Of a stretch of DNA of 64,000 bases, positions 48,232 to 59,368 are shown in pieces. The first letter of the stretch is position 1, and the number at the start of each line of letters is the position of its first letter. The translations under genes were made by a program, and so were the position numbers. The notes under the pieces were generated by a model. That model saw nothing but the letters and a program-made list of their open reading frames with translations, ran no database searches and was not told the origin of the DNA. Source of the DNA: Mercurialis annua (Eukaryota > Streptophyta > Magnoliopsida > Malpighiales > Euphorbiaceae). The DNA lies in contig NC_065570.1 in the NCBI RefSeq assembly GCF_937616625.2, positions 37,889,665 to 37,953,664 of the forward strand, read 5' to 3'.

Positions 48232-48698
48232 CTGTTGGTGCAGCGGGACGTGAGGGTCCGAATCATATATTTCAATTTAAAATTGGAATTGCAACAATTC
48301 GGATCCAGAAATTGATCATATCAATAACAAATGGATCGTCGTATCATCTAGTAATTAAAGCACGCATCTAGAAACCGTAAGAAGAATACCTATGTCGATT
48401 CTCCAACGATTCTTGTAGTCCCGATAATACGGCGACCTCAAGCTCGTCCACACGAGTATGCGTCCGATTGAATCCTCGCCTTGAAGTAATCTGCAAGAGT
48501 TTCTCTTGCCGAGCAACCCTAAGCTCAAACTCTCGCCTCGATTACGTCTTTGCTGGGATGTATGAACAACTTTCTCCAAGCTTTTCTGTGATTGATGACT
48601 ACTTGAACTCCTTCAAATATTCTCTCTTAAGTGTGGTGTGTCTAGAATCAGCAAAGGCAACCTCTATTTATAGGGTAGAGCTTTGCTTAAGAATTCAA

Positions 48699-48880
48699 CA
48701 CCTCACATGCTAGGTGTCACACACCAAGCAAAGGTGTTGCCACCATTCGACACCTCACATGCTAGGTGTCACACACCAAGCATAGGTGTTGCCACCATCT
48801 GACACATCACATGCTAGGTGTCACACATCAAGCATAGGTGTTGCCACCTTCTGACACGTCGGATGCTAGGTGTCACACAC
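48699..48880 (-). repeat. 52-bp tandem repeat in 5' LTR of element 2
   Basis: Same array as at 41960-42141, with the same four units of 52 bp and two visible substitutions. Confidence 0.88.
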
Positions 48881-48887
48881 AGAGACA

Positions 48888-49077
48888 TACATGACATCAT
48901 CACGTGACATCATCATATGACATCATCGTAACATCATCACATGACATCATCGTGACAACATCACATGACATCATCGTGACATCATCACATGAAATCATCG
49001 TGACATCATCACATGACATCATCGTGACATCATCACATGACATCATCGTGACATCATCACATGACATCAACACATTA
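48888..49077 (-). repeat. 24-bp TGATGTCA minisatellite in 5' LTR of element 2
   Basis: Same array as at 42149-42338, with the same copy number, so both LTRs still carry the state fixed at integration. Here it lies in the promoter LTR, upstream of the TATA box at 48664-48673. Confidence 0.85.
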
Positions 49078-50272
49078 ACTAGGATAAAATACAATTAGGT
49101 GCCTACTAATTTATAACTCTTACAAATTAGTCCCTAATTTATACTTGTTTTTCATCTTAGATTAATTTCCGAGATATGCTAGTATCTATATGAAATCGAT
49201 CTCTCGTAAACTCAATCGGTTGCACACCCTATTGTGCGTGACTAACTAGGTTCACATCTATATGGCAACGAGAGTCATAAGAAACGCCTTTCTTATATTA
49301 AATAATTAAATCCCATTAATTATTAATTCTCGTAGATCGTGAGTGACGTCTAGCAACATATCACGACCCCCAAATAGATATGAATGTTTCGATGCATTCT
49401 TTATGAACCAATGTTCATAATTACCGTACACTCAAAATTCCCTTCATCTAAGATTCCGATCTCGACTAGTGTCACGGTTAAGTCAAACACTGTTTGTCTT
49501 AATCATATGACCTCATCTCAGTTCTTATTCTTGATAAATATGACTTCCACTAGAAACAACTTTCTAAGTAAGTCATATACACCCGCGCAGGTTTTATCAT
49601 CCATCAAGAACAATTTGAGATAGCATAGAATCTTTTCTCCGTTCATCCGGAGTGATAAATCCTCTCTTGGTTAAACCCCTATCTCCATATACAACTAACT
49701 AGAGCCAACACATCCCGCGACCCTAGCTCGTGAAAGATCTAGGGATAAGGAGTATCAAACTCTAATCACCTATATACAAGATAGTGTCACCGCAAGTCAA
49801 AGGACATATGTACAATTATGAACTAGATGACATTAAATTGACTTTGATGAAATACCATGTATAAGTCATCTAGCGTCACTTGTTCGACCCACTCAACATC
49901 TTGAGTGTCCACATGTTTATCCTGATCTCCATCAAGTAGTATGAGACTCACTACTTCCTATAATTAGTAACTCCTTACTAATCAGGAGAATAAACAGAGG
50001 TGACAATCTTTCTGGGATAATACGATGCCCTTATTCGTAGGACCCCATCGATCATGAACTGTTATTTAGATCACATGTATAATAAAATCTGTAACTCATA
50101 TTCTTAACACCGTAAGAATAGATTCTACCACAATGTGATAAGGACAATACGTAATAAATGAACACTTAGTTGATGAGACACTTAGTTCAATTAGAACATA
50201 TATATCTTTGCCATTGGGATTAGTTCTACAAATATACATGATCAAATGGCCCTAGGGCACATACTACTAACA

Positions 50273-53200
50273 ACCTAAGCATGGTTAGGTTATATTATGC
50301 AGAGTGTGCGTCAAAAGTGATGCTAGATTAGTATATCGTATCTCAAGTCTCTCTTACGGTCATTCCGATTTCCCAAGCATGGTTAGGTTATATTACGCAA
50401 AGTGTGCGTGAAAAGAAACACTAAATTAGTATGTCACGTGTCAAGTCTCTCTAACATGTCGTTCCGATTTCCTAAGATGATTAGGTCATATTACGCAAAA
50501 TGTGCGTAAAAAGTGACGCTAGATTAATATTACGCGTCTCAAGCCTCTTTAACACATCATTCCGATTACCTAAGCATGGTTAGGTTATATTATACAAAGT
50601 GTGCGCTAAAAGTTACTTTAGATTAGTATGTCGCATCTCAAGTCTCTTTAACGTGTCGTTCTGATTACCTAAGCATGGCTAGGTTATACTACGCAAGGTG
50701 TGCGTGAAAAGTAACGCTAGATTAGTATGTCGCGTCTCAAGGCTCTTTAATGCGTCATTCCGATTACCTAAGCATGGTTAGGTTATATTACGCAAAGAGT
50801 GCGTTAAAAGTGACGCTAGATTAGTATGTCGCTTCTCAAGTCTCTTTAATGCGTTGTTTCGATTACCATGCTTATGTCATGTCACAAGGCTCTCTATCAC
50901 GTCGTTCCGATTATCTAAGCATGGACGCAAAGTGTGCGTGAAAAGTGACACTATATTAGTATGTCGCGTCTCAAGTCTCTTTAACGCGTCGTTTTGATTA
51001 CCATGCTTATCTCGCGTCACAAGTCTCTTTAACTCGTCATTGTGATTACCTAAGCATGGTTAGATTATATTACATAAAGTGTGCGTGAAAAGTGACGATA
51101 GATCAGTATATCCTACCTCAAGTCTCTCTAACGCGTCGTTACGATTTCCTAAGCATGGTTAGGTTATATTACGCAAAGTGTGCGTGAAAAGTAACGCTAG
51201 ATTAGTATGACGCGTGTCAAGTGTCTTTAACATGTCGTTCCGATTTCCTAAGCATAGTTAGGTTATATTACGCAAAGTGTGCATAAAAACGTGACGGTAG
51301 ATTAGTATATCGCGTCTCAAGTCTCTTTAACAAGTCGTTCCAATTACCTAAGCATGGAAAGCTTTTATTACGGAAAGTGTGTTGAAAAGTGACGGTAGAT
51401 TAGTATATCGCGTCTCAAGTCTCTTTAATGTGTCGTTCTGTTTACCTAAGCATGGTTAGGTTATTTTACGCAAAGTGTACGTGAAAAGTGACGCTGTATC
51501 AGTATCTCGCGTCTCAAGTCTCTTTAACGCGTCGTTTTGATTACCATGCTTATTAACCCGTCGTTCCGATTACCTAAGCATAGTTAGGTTATATTACGCA
51601 AAGTGTGCGTGAAACGTTACGCTAGATTAATATATCGCTACTCAAGTCTCTTTGATGCGTCGTTCTGATTACCTATGCATGGTTAGGTGATATTACGCAA
51701 AGCGTGCGTAATAAGTGACGCTAGATTAGTAAGGCGCGTCTCAAGTCTCTTTAACGCGTCGTTTCGATTATTGTGCTTATGTCGTGTCACAAGTGTCTCT
51801 AACGCGCCGTTCTGATTACCTAAGCATGGTTAGATTATATTACGCAAAATGTGCGTGAAAAGTGACAATATATTAGTATGGAGCTTCTGAAGTCTTTTTA
51901 ACGCGTCATTCCGATTACCTAGGCATAATTAGGTTATTTTACGCAAAGTGTGCATGAAAAGTGACGCTAGATTAGTATGACGCGTCTCAAGTTTCTTTAA
52001 TGTGTATTCTGATTACCTAAGCATGGTTAGGTTATATTACGTAAAGTGTGCGTGAAAAGGGACGCTAGATTAGTATATTGCGTCTCAAGTCTCTTTAACG
52101 CGTCTTTCCGAATATGTAAGCATGGTTATGTCATATTACGCAAAGTGTGCGTGAAAAGTGACGCTATATTAATATGTTGCTACTCAAGTCTCTTTAATGC
52201 GTCGTTCCGATTTCCTGAGCATGGTTAGGTTATATTATGCAAAGTTTGCGTGAAAAGTGACGCTAGATTAGTATGTTGCCTCTGAAGTCTCTTTAACACG
52301 TCGTTCCGGTTTTCTATGCATGGTTAGATTATTTTTGATAAGTGTGCTTGAAAAGTGACGCTTCATTAGTATGTTGGGTCTGAAGTCTATTTAACGCGTT
52401 GTACCGATTACGTAAGGATTGTTAGGTTACTTTACGAAAAGTGTGCGTGAAAAGTAACAAACATTAGTTTGTCGCGTCTCAAGTCTGTTTATCGCGTCGT
52501 TTTGATTACCTAAGCATGGTTAGGTTATATTACGCAAAGTGTGCATGGAAAGTGACGCTAGATTAGTATGTCGCATTTCAATTCTCTTTAACGCGTTGTA
52601 CCGATTACCTAAGGATTGTTAGGTTACTTTACAGAAAGTGTACGTGAAAAGTGACGTTAGATTAGTATGTCGCGTCTCAAGTCTATTTAATGCGTCATTC
52701 TGATTACCAAATCATGGTTAGGTTATATTACGTGAAGTGTGCGTGAAAATTTACGCTAGATAAGTATATCACGTCTCAATTCTCTTTAACGCATTGTTCC
52801 GATTACCTAAGCATGGTTAGGTTATATTATGCAAAGTGTGCGTGAAAAGTTACGCTAGATTAGTATGTCGCGTCTCAAGTCTTTTTATCGCCTCTTTTCA
52901 ATTACCTAGGCATGGTTAAATTATATTACGCAAAGTGTCCGTGAAAAGCGACGCTAGATTAGTATGTCGCGTCGCAAGTCTCTTTAACACGTCGTTCTGA
53001 TTACCTAAGCATAGTTAGGTTATATTACGCAAAGTACGCGTGAAAAGAGACGCTAGATTAGTATGTCGCGTTTCTATTCTCTTTTGCGTCTTAAGTCTTT
53101 TTAACGCGTTGTTTCAATTACCTAAGTATGATTAGGTTATTTTACGCAAAGTGTGCGTGAAAAGTGACGCTAGATCAGTATGTCGCGTCTCTATTCTCTT

Positions 53201-55070
53201 TTGCGTGTGGTTTCGATTACCTAAGTATGGTCAGGTTATTTTACCCAAAGTGTGCCTGAAAAGTGACGCTAGATTAGTATGTCGCGTTTCAAGTCACTTT
53301 AACTCGTCGTTCTGATTACCATGCTTATGTCGCGTCACAAGTCTCTTTAACGCGTCATTCTGATTACCTAAACATAGTTAGGTTACATTACACAAAGTGT
53401 GCGTGAAATTAGACGCTAGATTAGTATGTCTCGTCTTAGGTCTCTTTAACACGTTGTTACATTACGCAAAGTGTGCGTGAAATTAGACGCTAGATTAGTA
53501 TGTCGCGTCATAAGTCTCTTTAACAGGTTGTTCTGATTGCCTAAGCATGATTAGGTTATTTTACGTAAAGTGTGCGTGAAAAGTGACGCTAGATTAGTAT
53601 GTCGCGTTTCAATTCTCTTTAGCGTATGGTTCCGATTACCTAGGCATGGTCAGGTTATTTTACGCAAAGTGTGCCTGATAAGTGACGCTAGATTAGTATG
53701 TCGCGTCTCAAGTCACTTTAACTCGTCGTTTGGATTTTCATGCTTATGTCGCGTCACAAGTCTCTCTGACATCGTTTCGATTACCTAAGCATGGTTAGGT
53801 CATATTACGCAAAGTGTACGTAAAAAATGACAATAGATTAGTATGTATCGTCTCACGTTTATTTAACGCGTCGTTCCGATTACCTAAAAATGGCTAGGTT
53901 ATATTCCGCAAAGTGTGCGTGAAACGTTACGCTACTAGATAAGTATGTCGTGTCTCAATTCTCTTTAACGTGTTGTTCTGGTTACCTAAGCATGGTTAGG
54001 TCATATTACACAAAGTTTTCGTGAAAAGTAACAATAAATTAGTATGTCGCATCACACGTCTATTTAACGCGCCGTTCCGATTACCTAAGCATTAGGTTAT
54101 ATTACGCAAAGTGTGCGTGAAAAGTTACGCTAAATAAGTATGTCGCGTCTCAATTCTCTTTAACGCGTTGTTCTGATTACCTAAGCATGGTAAGGTTATA
54201 TTACGCAAACTTTGCGTGAAAAGTAACAATAAATCAGTATGTCGCGTCACACTTTTATTTAATGCGTCATTCCGATTACCTAAGCATGGCTAGGTTATAT
54301 TACGCAAAGTGTGCGTGGAAAGTGACGCTAGATTAATATGTCGCGTCTCAATTCTCTTTAAAGCGTTGTACCAATTAGCTAAACATGGTTAAGTTAGGTT
54401 ACGCAAAGTGTGCGTGAAAAGTGACCCTAGATTAGTATGTCGCGTCTTAAGTCTCTTTAACGCGTCGTTCCGATTACCTCAGCATGGTTCGGTTGTATTA
54501 CGCAAAGTGTGCGTGAAAAGTGACGTTAGATTAGGTATGGCGCGTCTCAAGTCTTTTTAATGTGTCGTTCAGATTACCTAAGCATGGTTAGGTTATATTA
54601 CGCATAGTGTGCGTGAAAAGTGACAATAGATTAGTATGTCGCGTCTCAAGTCTCTTTAACGCATGTTCCGATTACCTAAGCATTGTTAGGTTATATTACG
54701 CAAAGTGTGCGTGAAAAGAGACGCTATATTAGTATGTCGCTTCTCAAGTCTCTTTAACGCCTCGTTCAATTACCAAAGCATGGTTAGGTTATATTACGCA
54801 AAGTGTGCCTGAAAAGTGACAATAGATCACTATGTCGCGTCTCAAGTCTCTTTAACGCGTCGTTCCGATTATCTAAGCGTGGTTAGGTTATATTGCGCAA
54901 TGTGTGCGTGAAAACTGTTGCTAGGTTAGAATGTCGCATCTCAAGTCTCTGTAACGCGTCGTTAGGTTATATTACGCAAAATGTGCGTGAAAAGTGATGC
55001 TAGATTAGTATGTCGCGTCTCAAGTATCCTTAACGCGTCGTTCCGATTACCTAAGCATGGTTAGGTTATA
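50273..55070 (+). repeat. 99-bp satellite array between element 2 and the MITE
   Basis: Forward monomers resume with ACCTA (duplicated target, 50273-50277). The block matches 33655 onward monomer by monomer, for example a GCGTCAAAAGTGATGC variant at 50308 and about 33690, and AACAAACATTAG at 52457 and 35760. No genes; frames such as 52046-52228 and 53570-53788 are artefacts of the period. Confidence 0.97.
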
Positions 55071-55423
55071 TTCCCTCCGTCCCACAAAGATAGGCCACCT
55101 TTCTATTTTGTGCGTCCCAAATTATAGGCCACCTTCTATTTTTGGTTAGTAATTTTAAAACTAAAGGTCTTAGTTACCCCTAATAAATATACATTGTTAT
55201 CTTCAACTTAATTAATTTCTCCATGTTTCAATGTGAAGTAAATGTTAATTTTCAATACCAATGCAAAATATACCAATACAAAAATTAGTCATCAATATAT
55301 TATTTATTTGTATAAAAAATTATTAAAGGCTGAAAATGGAAAAAAACTAATTTTAACTATCTAACTATTTGTTTCTTAATTCCGTGTTTGTCCAAATGGC
55401 CTATCTTTGTGGGACGGAGGGAG
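55071..55423. mobile_element. Stowaway-type MITE
   Basis: 353 bp with terminal inverted repeats of about 27 bp starting (C/T)TCCCTCCGTCCCAC and continuing AAAGATAGGCCA, flanked by TA on both sides (55069-55070 and 55424-55425). Removing the element and one TA restores the satellite motif GGTTATATTACGC exactly. Terminal motif and TA duplication are those of Tc1/mariner-related Stowaway MITEs. The A/T-rich interior has no coding frame, so it depended on a transposase from elsewhere. Confidence 0.95.
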
Positions 55424-55740
55424 TATTACGCAAAGCGTGCGTAATAAGTGACACTAGATTAGTATTGCGCGTTTCAAGTCTCTTTAATGCGTCGTTTCGA
55501 TTATCATGCTTATGTCGCATCATAAGTGTCTCTAATGCGTCGTTCTGATTAGCTAAGCATGGTTAGATAATATTACGCAAAGTTTGCGTGAAAAGTGAAA
55601 ATAAATTAGTATGTCGCATCTCAAGTCTCTTTAACGCGTCATTCCGATTACTTAAGCATGGCTAGGTTATTTTACACAAATTGTGCGTGAAAGTGACGCT
55701 AGGTTTAGTATGTCGCGTTACAAGTGTCTTTAACGTGCTA
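55424..55740 (+). repeat. Last satellite segment before the pararetrovirus fragment
   Basis: About three forward monomers plus one short monomer. The array stops within a monomer after TCTTTAACGTGC, where viral sequence begins. The related block at about 38470-38500 continues normally here, which places the junction near 55738-55741. Confidence 0.92.
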
Positions 55741-56553
55741 TTCTTTACCTTGGATAATATCCCTCCTTCCCAAATATAGGGATATAATTCAAGAGTTTAG
55801 TGATTGGCTGGAAAGTCAATTGCTTAAACCAGATGTTGTTCTTCATGATATCCTCCAGTTTTTCTGCTCTAGATTCACTGGAAAATTACAAGATTGGTTT
55901 AATGGATTAACTCAAGAATCCAGGTTTACTCTTATAAATGCACCCACGGCTACAGCGTTCTTGGGATGTATTTATAATGAATTCTTGGGAAAAATCAATG
56001 ATGATGAGGAGATTGCACGGAAAAAGTTCTATCAAATAAAGTGTTGCTCTTTAAAGAAAAGAGATCTTGATATTCACTTCCAGAGAATCTCTAAGAGATT
56101 TTATCGTCTTTCTGGCAACAACAATCCTGATTTAAAGCAAGCCTTTTTAGCCTCTTTGCCAGAATTGCTGTCTACAAAGATGTTCACTCTAATCCAGCAG
56201 ACACATAAGAAGATAAATGATCTTAGTCTTGGAGAACTCTATCAAATTATGCTCAGAGCTTTATCTCAACTCTGTGAACAGAAAAAGGTCTTGAATATGT
56301 ATTTTTCAAGACAGAAGAATCCATTGATGAAGTTATCATGCAACAGACCGGATCTAATGGTCAAATGTGATTCTTCTTCTACATCATGCACTTGTCCGTC
56401 AAAGAAGAAGAGCCATTCCTTCAAGATGAAAGGACAAAAAAGGTTCCATAAACGATCTTCCAAAAGATGGCGCTATTTTAAGAAGAAGAAGTTCCGAGGA
56501 AGGACAAAATCAAATAAGTGCTTCCTTTGTGGAAAAGAAGGTCACTTTGGAGC
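55741..56553 (+). pseudogene. Caulimovirid coat-protein region with zinc knuckle, broken
   Basis: The open frame over 55724-56608 has its first five or so codons in satellite and no viral ATG, so the 5' end is truncated. The sequence shows a helical capsid-like stretch (FTGKLQDWFNGL, FLGCIYNEFLG, KKFYQIKCCSLKKRDLDIHF), a strongly basic Lys/Arg-rich segment at residues 227-264, then a zinc knuckle with C266, C269 and H274. The last Cys is lost from this frame: between 56546 and 56554 the reading frame shifts, and the knuckle's end continues in another frame. This arrangement of basic tail plus CCHC knuckle is typical of caulimovirid coat proteins, which bind the viral nucleic acid. Confidence 0.82.
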
Positions 56554-57054
56554 TGTCCTACCAAAGCAAAAAAATCTTCGAAACTTATTCAACAAATCCA
56601 GCAAATGACTTCAGTTGATCTCGATGATGCTGATATTGAATCCTTATTTTCTGAAGAAGATGAGCCTGGTCCATATAGTTTATTCGCTATCAGCAGATGC
56701 GACGACGATCCTTCAGATGATGGTCTTCAATTCTCCATCCAACAGCCAGCTGACAATGTTTATGCTACTTCTTCCCAACCTGTTCCACATGTTGTCGTAC
56801 AAATATATCCAGAAAAGTTTGCTCGACCTATCAAGGCCATAGCTTTCATGGGTACTGGTGCTCGCAAAACGATTATCAATCCTGATGTGCTCCCACCGCA
56901 ATATTGGGTATCCCATAAAGAATACTTCAGGGCAGCAGATGGGAAGATTTTCTATACAGACTGGAAAACGAAGAATCCAATCAAAATCCAGTTCTTCCCT
57001 GGTTGTCACATATGGACTCAAGTCTTGGTTCTTCTTTTCCAAACAAAGACATAG
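56554..57054 (+). pseudogene. Caulimovirid aspartic protease region, active-site Asp lost
   Basis: The frame continuing from the zinc knuckle has a Lys-rich linker, SSKLIQQIQQ, an acidic stretch (DLDDADIESLFSEEDEPG) and then AFMGTGARKTIINPDVLP, the place of the retroviral-type protease motif. The family motif is D-T-G; here the first residue is Gly (GGT at 56851-56853 where GAT/GAC is expected), so the protease would be inactive. The frame ends at a stop at 57052-57054 after drifting out of the frame that carries RT. The second frame change lies within about 57003-57040. Confidence 0.82.
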
Positions 57055-58139
57055 TCCTTGGATTTGACATTTTCTGGGGTATCAGTGCACTGCAACTTCT
57101 ATCGAATGGGATCAAATACAAGAAGTATTTTCAACCTTATACAGAGGTATCATCTTTTTTCACAATTCAACCCTATGTTGTTCCATTCTTTTCTGATATT
57201 CAAGAAACTCTAAAAAGTATATGTTCCGCCAATTCCCACACAGAGTTTCTCTCTAAATGTCCCAACCCTCTTTGGAAAAATCCTGATTTCTTCATTTCGT
57301 TACCCTTCAAACAAAATGAAGATGTTAATCCTACTAAAGCCACCCATCCGGGAATGTCACCCTCTGATCTTACATTAGCTATTGATGAATGTGCCCAACT
57401 TCTTTCACAAGATCTGATAGAATCCACCAAGTCTGAATGGGCATGTCAAGCTTTTTATGTCAATAAAAGGTCAGAACAAGTAAGAGGAAAAAAAAGACTT
57501 GTCATAGACTATCAACCTCTAAACCACTTTCTTAGAGATAATAAGTTTCCTCTTCCAAAGATTTCCTCTCTTTTCACCTATCTTTCAGGAGCAAGAATTT
57601 TCTCTAAGTTTGATCTTAAAGCAGGCTTCTGGCAATTAGGTATCAAACCAGAGGAAAGATATAAAACAGCCTTCTGTATACCAAACCATCATTATCAATG
57701 GACAGTCATGTCATTTGGTCTTAAGGTTGCTCCTTCCATTTTCCAAAAAGCCATGGTCAAAATTTATGAGCCACTTCTCCCATCAGCGCTCATTTATATT
57801 GATGACATTCTATTGTTTTCTTCTGATACATCCAGTCATGAGAAATTACTCCAACATTTCTTTGACATCACTAAGCAATTTGGAGTTATGTTGTCTCCTA
57901 CTAAGATGTATATTGGCAAACCGGAAATGGAGTATCTCGGCATGAATTTCAAAGATGGTGCTTATCAGCCTGGACAACATTTTGCTGCTGAATTGCTCAA
58001 GTTTCCAGATCAAGGTCTCTCTCAAAAACAGGTTCAGCAATTTCTTGGAATTGTTAATTACTTGAGAGACTTCATTCCAAACTTCACACAAAAGGCGGCC
58101 CCGTTATATAAATTATTAAGGAAGAATCCTCCTCCCTAG
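57020..58139 (+). pseudogene. Caulimovirid reverse transcriptase region
   Basis: The open frame listed from 57003 encodes 378 residues, of which those from about residue 10 are viral. Reverse transcriptase copies the viral pregenomic RNA into DNA. Visible motifs are KKRLVIDYQPLN (163-174), FDLKAGFWQL with D204, MSFGLKVAPSIFQKAM (236-251), YIDDIL with the catalytic pair at 267-268, and FLGIVNYLRDFIPN (347-360). The RT core looks unbroken. The frame ends at a TAG at 58137-58139 just after LLRKNPPP, and viral homology goes on in the same frame. The N-terminus is joined to the protease only through a frameshift. Confidence 0.9.
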
Positions 58140-58685
58140 TCTGACAAACAAACACAAGCAATCAAGCTTCTCAAAGAAGAGACACAAGGAATTCCACCTC
58201 TTCAGATTCCTCAGTCAGGAACTAGAATATTGCAGACAGATGCCAGTGATAAATTTTGGGGTGCTATTCTGTTAGAAGATCAAGACAGCAAACAAAGGAT
58301 ATGCGCTTATGCTAGTGGAAAATTCTCAGAAGCAGAAACTCATTATCATTCCACATTTAAAGAAGTATTAGCGGTCAAATATGGGATTAAGAAGTTTGAA
58401 TTTCATCTGATCGGTCACAAGTTCAAAGTGCTTATGGATTGTTCTTCATTTCCAAAAATGCTCAATTTTAAAGGGAAAATTGTTCCAAACAATCAACTAC
58501 TTCGATGGAGTGAATGGTTCAGCAAGTATGATTTCATGGTAGAACATATTAAAGGAAATCAGAATCTTATTCCAGATTTTCTCAGCCGACCTCCTCAACA
58601 AGTGACACAAGTCATTCCGATGATCTATACTATTAATTCTATCATGTCTGCAGAAGATTTTCTTTTGATGCGGCCACCTGTATGA
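58140..58685 (+). pseudogene. Caulimovirid RNase H region
   Basis: Same frame as RT, following its TAG. From the first ATG at 58230 it gives 151 residues. RNase H removes the RNA template during DNA synthesis. The four acidic catalytic positions are present: D4 (QTDAS), E45 (FKEVLAVKYG), D70 (LMDCSS) and D116 (LIPDFLSRPP). A TGA at 58683-58685 ends it. The domain itself looks complete; only its link to RT is broken. Confidence 0.88.
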
Positions 58686-58841
58686 GTTCTTGATAATATG
58701 TCTCCGGGGCAGCTACAGACATTTGCAAAAGCACAGTTGTTCTACTATCAAACTGAGCTTGTTCGGAACTATGGTCCTAGGTTCCTTTATGAGCTAGGGA
58801 TCCATCCTACATATCCATTCTGCAAACCATTCACCTTCTAA
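58686..58841 (+). pseudogene. In-frame continuation of the viral polyprotein after TGA
   Basis: After the TGA the same frame stays open for 51 codons (motifs MSPGQLQTFAKAQLFYYQTE and YGPRFLYELGIHP) to a TAA at 58839-58841. It looks like coding sequence by composition and continuity. It is probably the start of the caulimovirid C-terminal region; function unknown. Confidence 0.6.
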
Positions 58842-59368
58842 GCCCACAAGATGAAGATTTTGACTGGCCTCCGGAGTTACTTAGTTTCCTTTGGTTTTTC
58901 CTCCATCTTTATTCAATAGCTTTCATTTTCCGACCCCCTCACCTTTGTCGTTCTATTCACTTGGTCCTCCAAGGAAAAAACAAAACTCTCATCTTTTGAC
59001 CTTTCTTAAGTGGTTTCAAACCATCCCTCGATGGTGTCTATATCTGGATAAGGCCTTTCCAGAAAAAGGAAAACATATTGGAAATGATCCTTATTCAATC
59101 CTTATCCTTCATCGTCCTCATCTTAAGCTATTAGACAGTTTTACTGCATGTCCAACATTCCATATCTACCAATATTTTTCTTATTCTATACTCACACATA
59201 TGGATGAGCATGAGTATGCATGGAGAGAGTTCCAATATTATATTTTCCAACGGAATAACGTAATCCCTAAAGAGTTATGGCCTCCTTATCAAGAATCTGC
59301 ACCATGGGACACATATCCTCCTGCTTACTGCTTAAAGATGGAAGATGATAAGAATTTTTGGAGAAAAA
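58842..59368 (+). pseudogene. Unassigned C-terminal viral frame, cut by element 3 LTR
   Basis: The frame open over 58891-59457 is viral up to 59368; its last ~30 codons are read into the LTR and are not genuine. Motifs include FLKWFQTIPRWCLYLDKAFP, DPYSILILHRPHLKLLDSF and EYAWREFQYYIFQ. It is rich in aromatic residues. I do not recognise a characterised domain. By position after RNase H it may correspond to the extra C-terminal reading frame of unknown role found in some endogenous caulimovirids (inference). Confidence 0.6.

Larger units (their letters stand above)
41495..50272 (-). mobile_element. Complete but coding-dead copia element (element 2), non-autonomous
   Basis: An 8778-bp element on the minus strand with LTRs of 2034 and 2040 bp, flanked by the duplication ACCTA (41490-41494 and 50273-50277). 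Primer site, leader and polypurine tract are present. The internal part aligns with element 1 but gag is mostly deleted and pol is full of stops and frameshifts. By eye the LTRs differ at only about 16-18 positions plus small indels (under 1 %), so it inserted recently although its genes are ruined. It therefore probably moved with proteins from another element. It is related to element 3 at 59369, with which it shares coding lesions. Confidence 0.95.
48233..50272 (-). repeat. 5' LTR of element 2
   Basis: 2040 bp, beside the primer site. It contains the same 52-bp repeats (48699-48880), 24-bp minisatellite (about 48888-49077) and TATA box (48664-48673, minus strand) as the 3' LTR. Confidence 0.94.
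55741..59368 (+). mobile_element. Endogenous caulimovirid (plant pararetrovirus) fragment
   Basis: A 3.6-kb stretch on the plus strand with, in order, coat-protein-like sequence, zinc knuckle, aspartic protease, reverse transcriptase, RNase H and a C-terminal unknown region, the order of Caulimoviridae. It has no LTRs and no integrase, unlike the retrotransposons around it. It begins abruptly in satellite at its 5' side and is cut by the LTR of element 3 at its 3' side. The movement-protein region is absent. At least two frameshifts and several stops show it is an old, non-functional copy. Genus not assigned. Confidence 0.9.

Noticed and set aside
55724..55740. Start of the coat-protein frame at 55724
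   Set aside because: The codon is GTG and lies in satellite sequence, so it cannot be the viral start; viral sequence begins at about 55741 and the true 5' end is missing.
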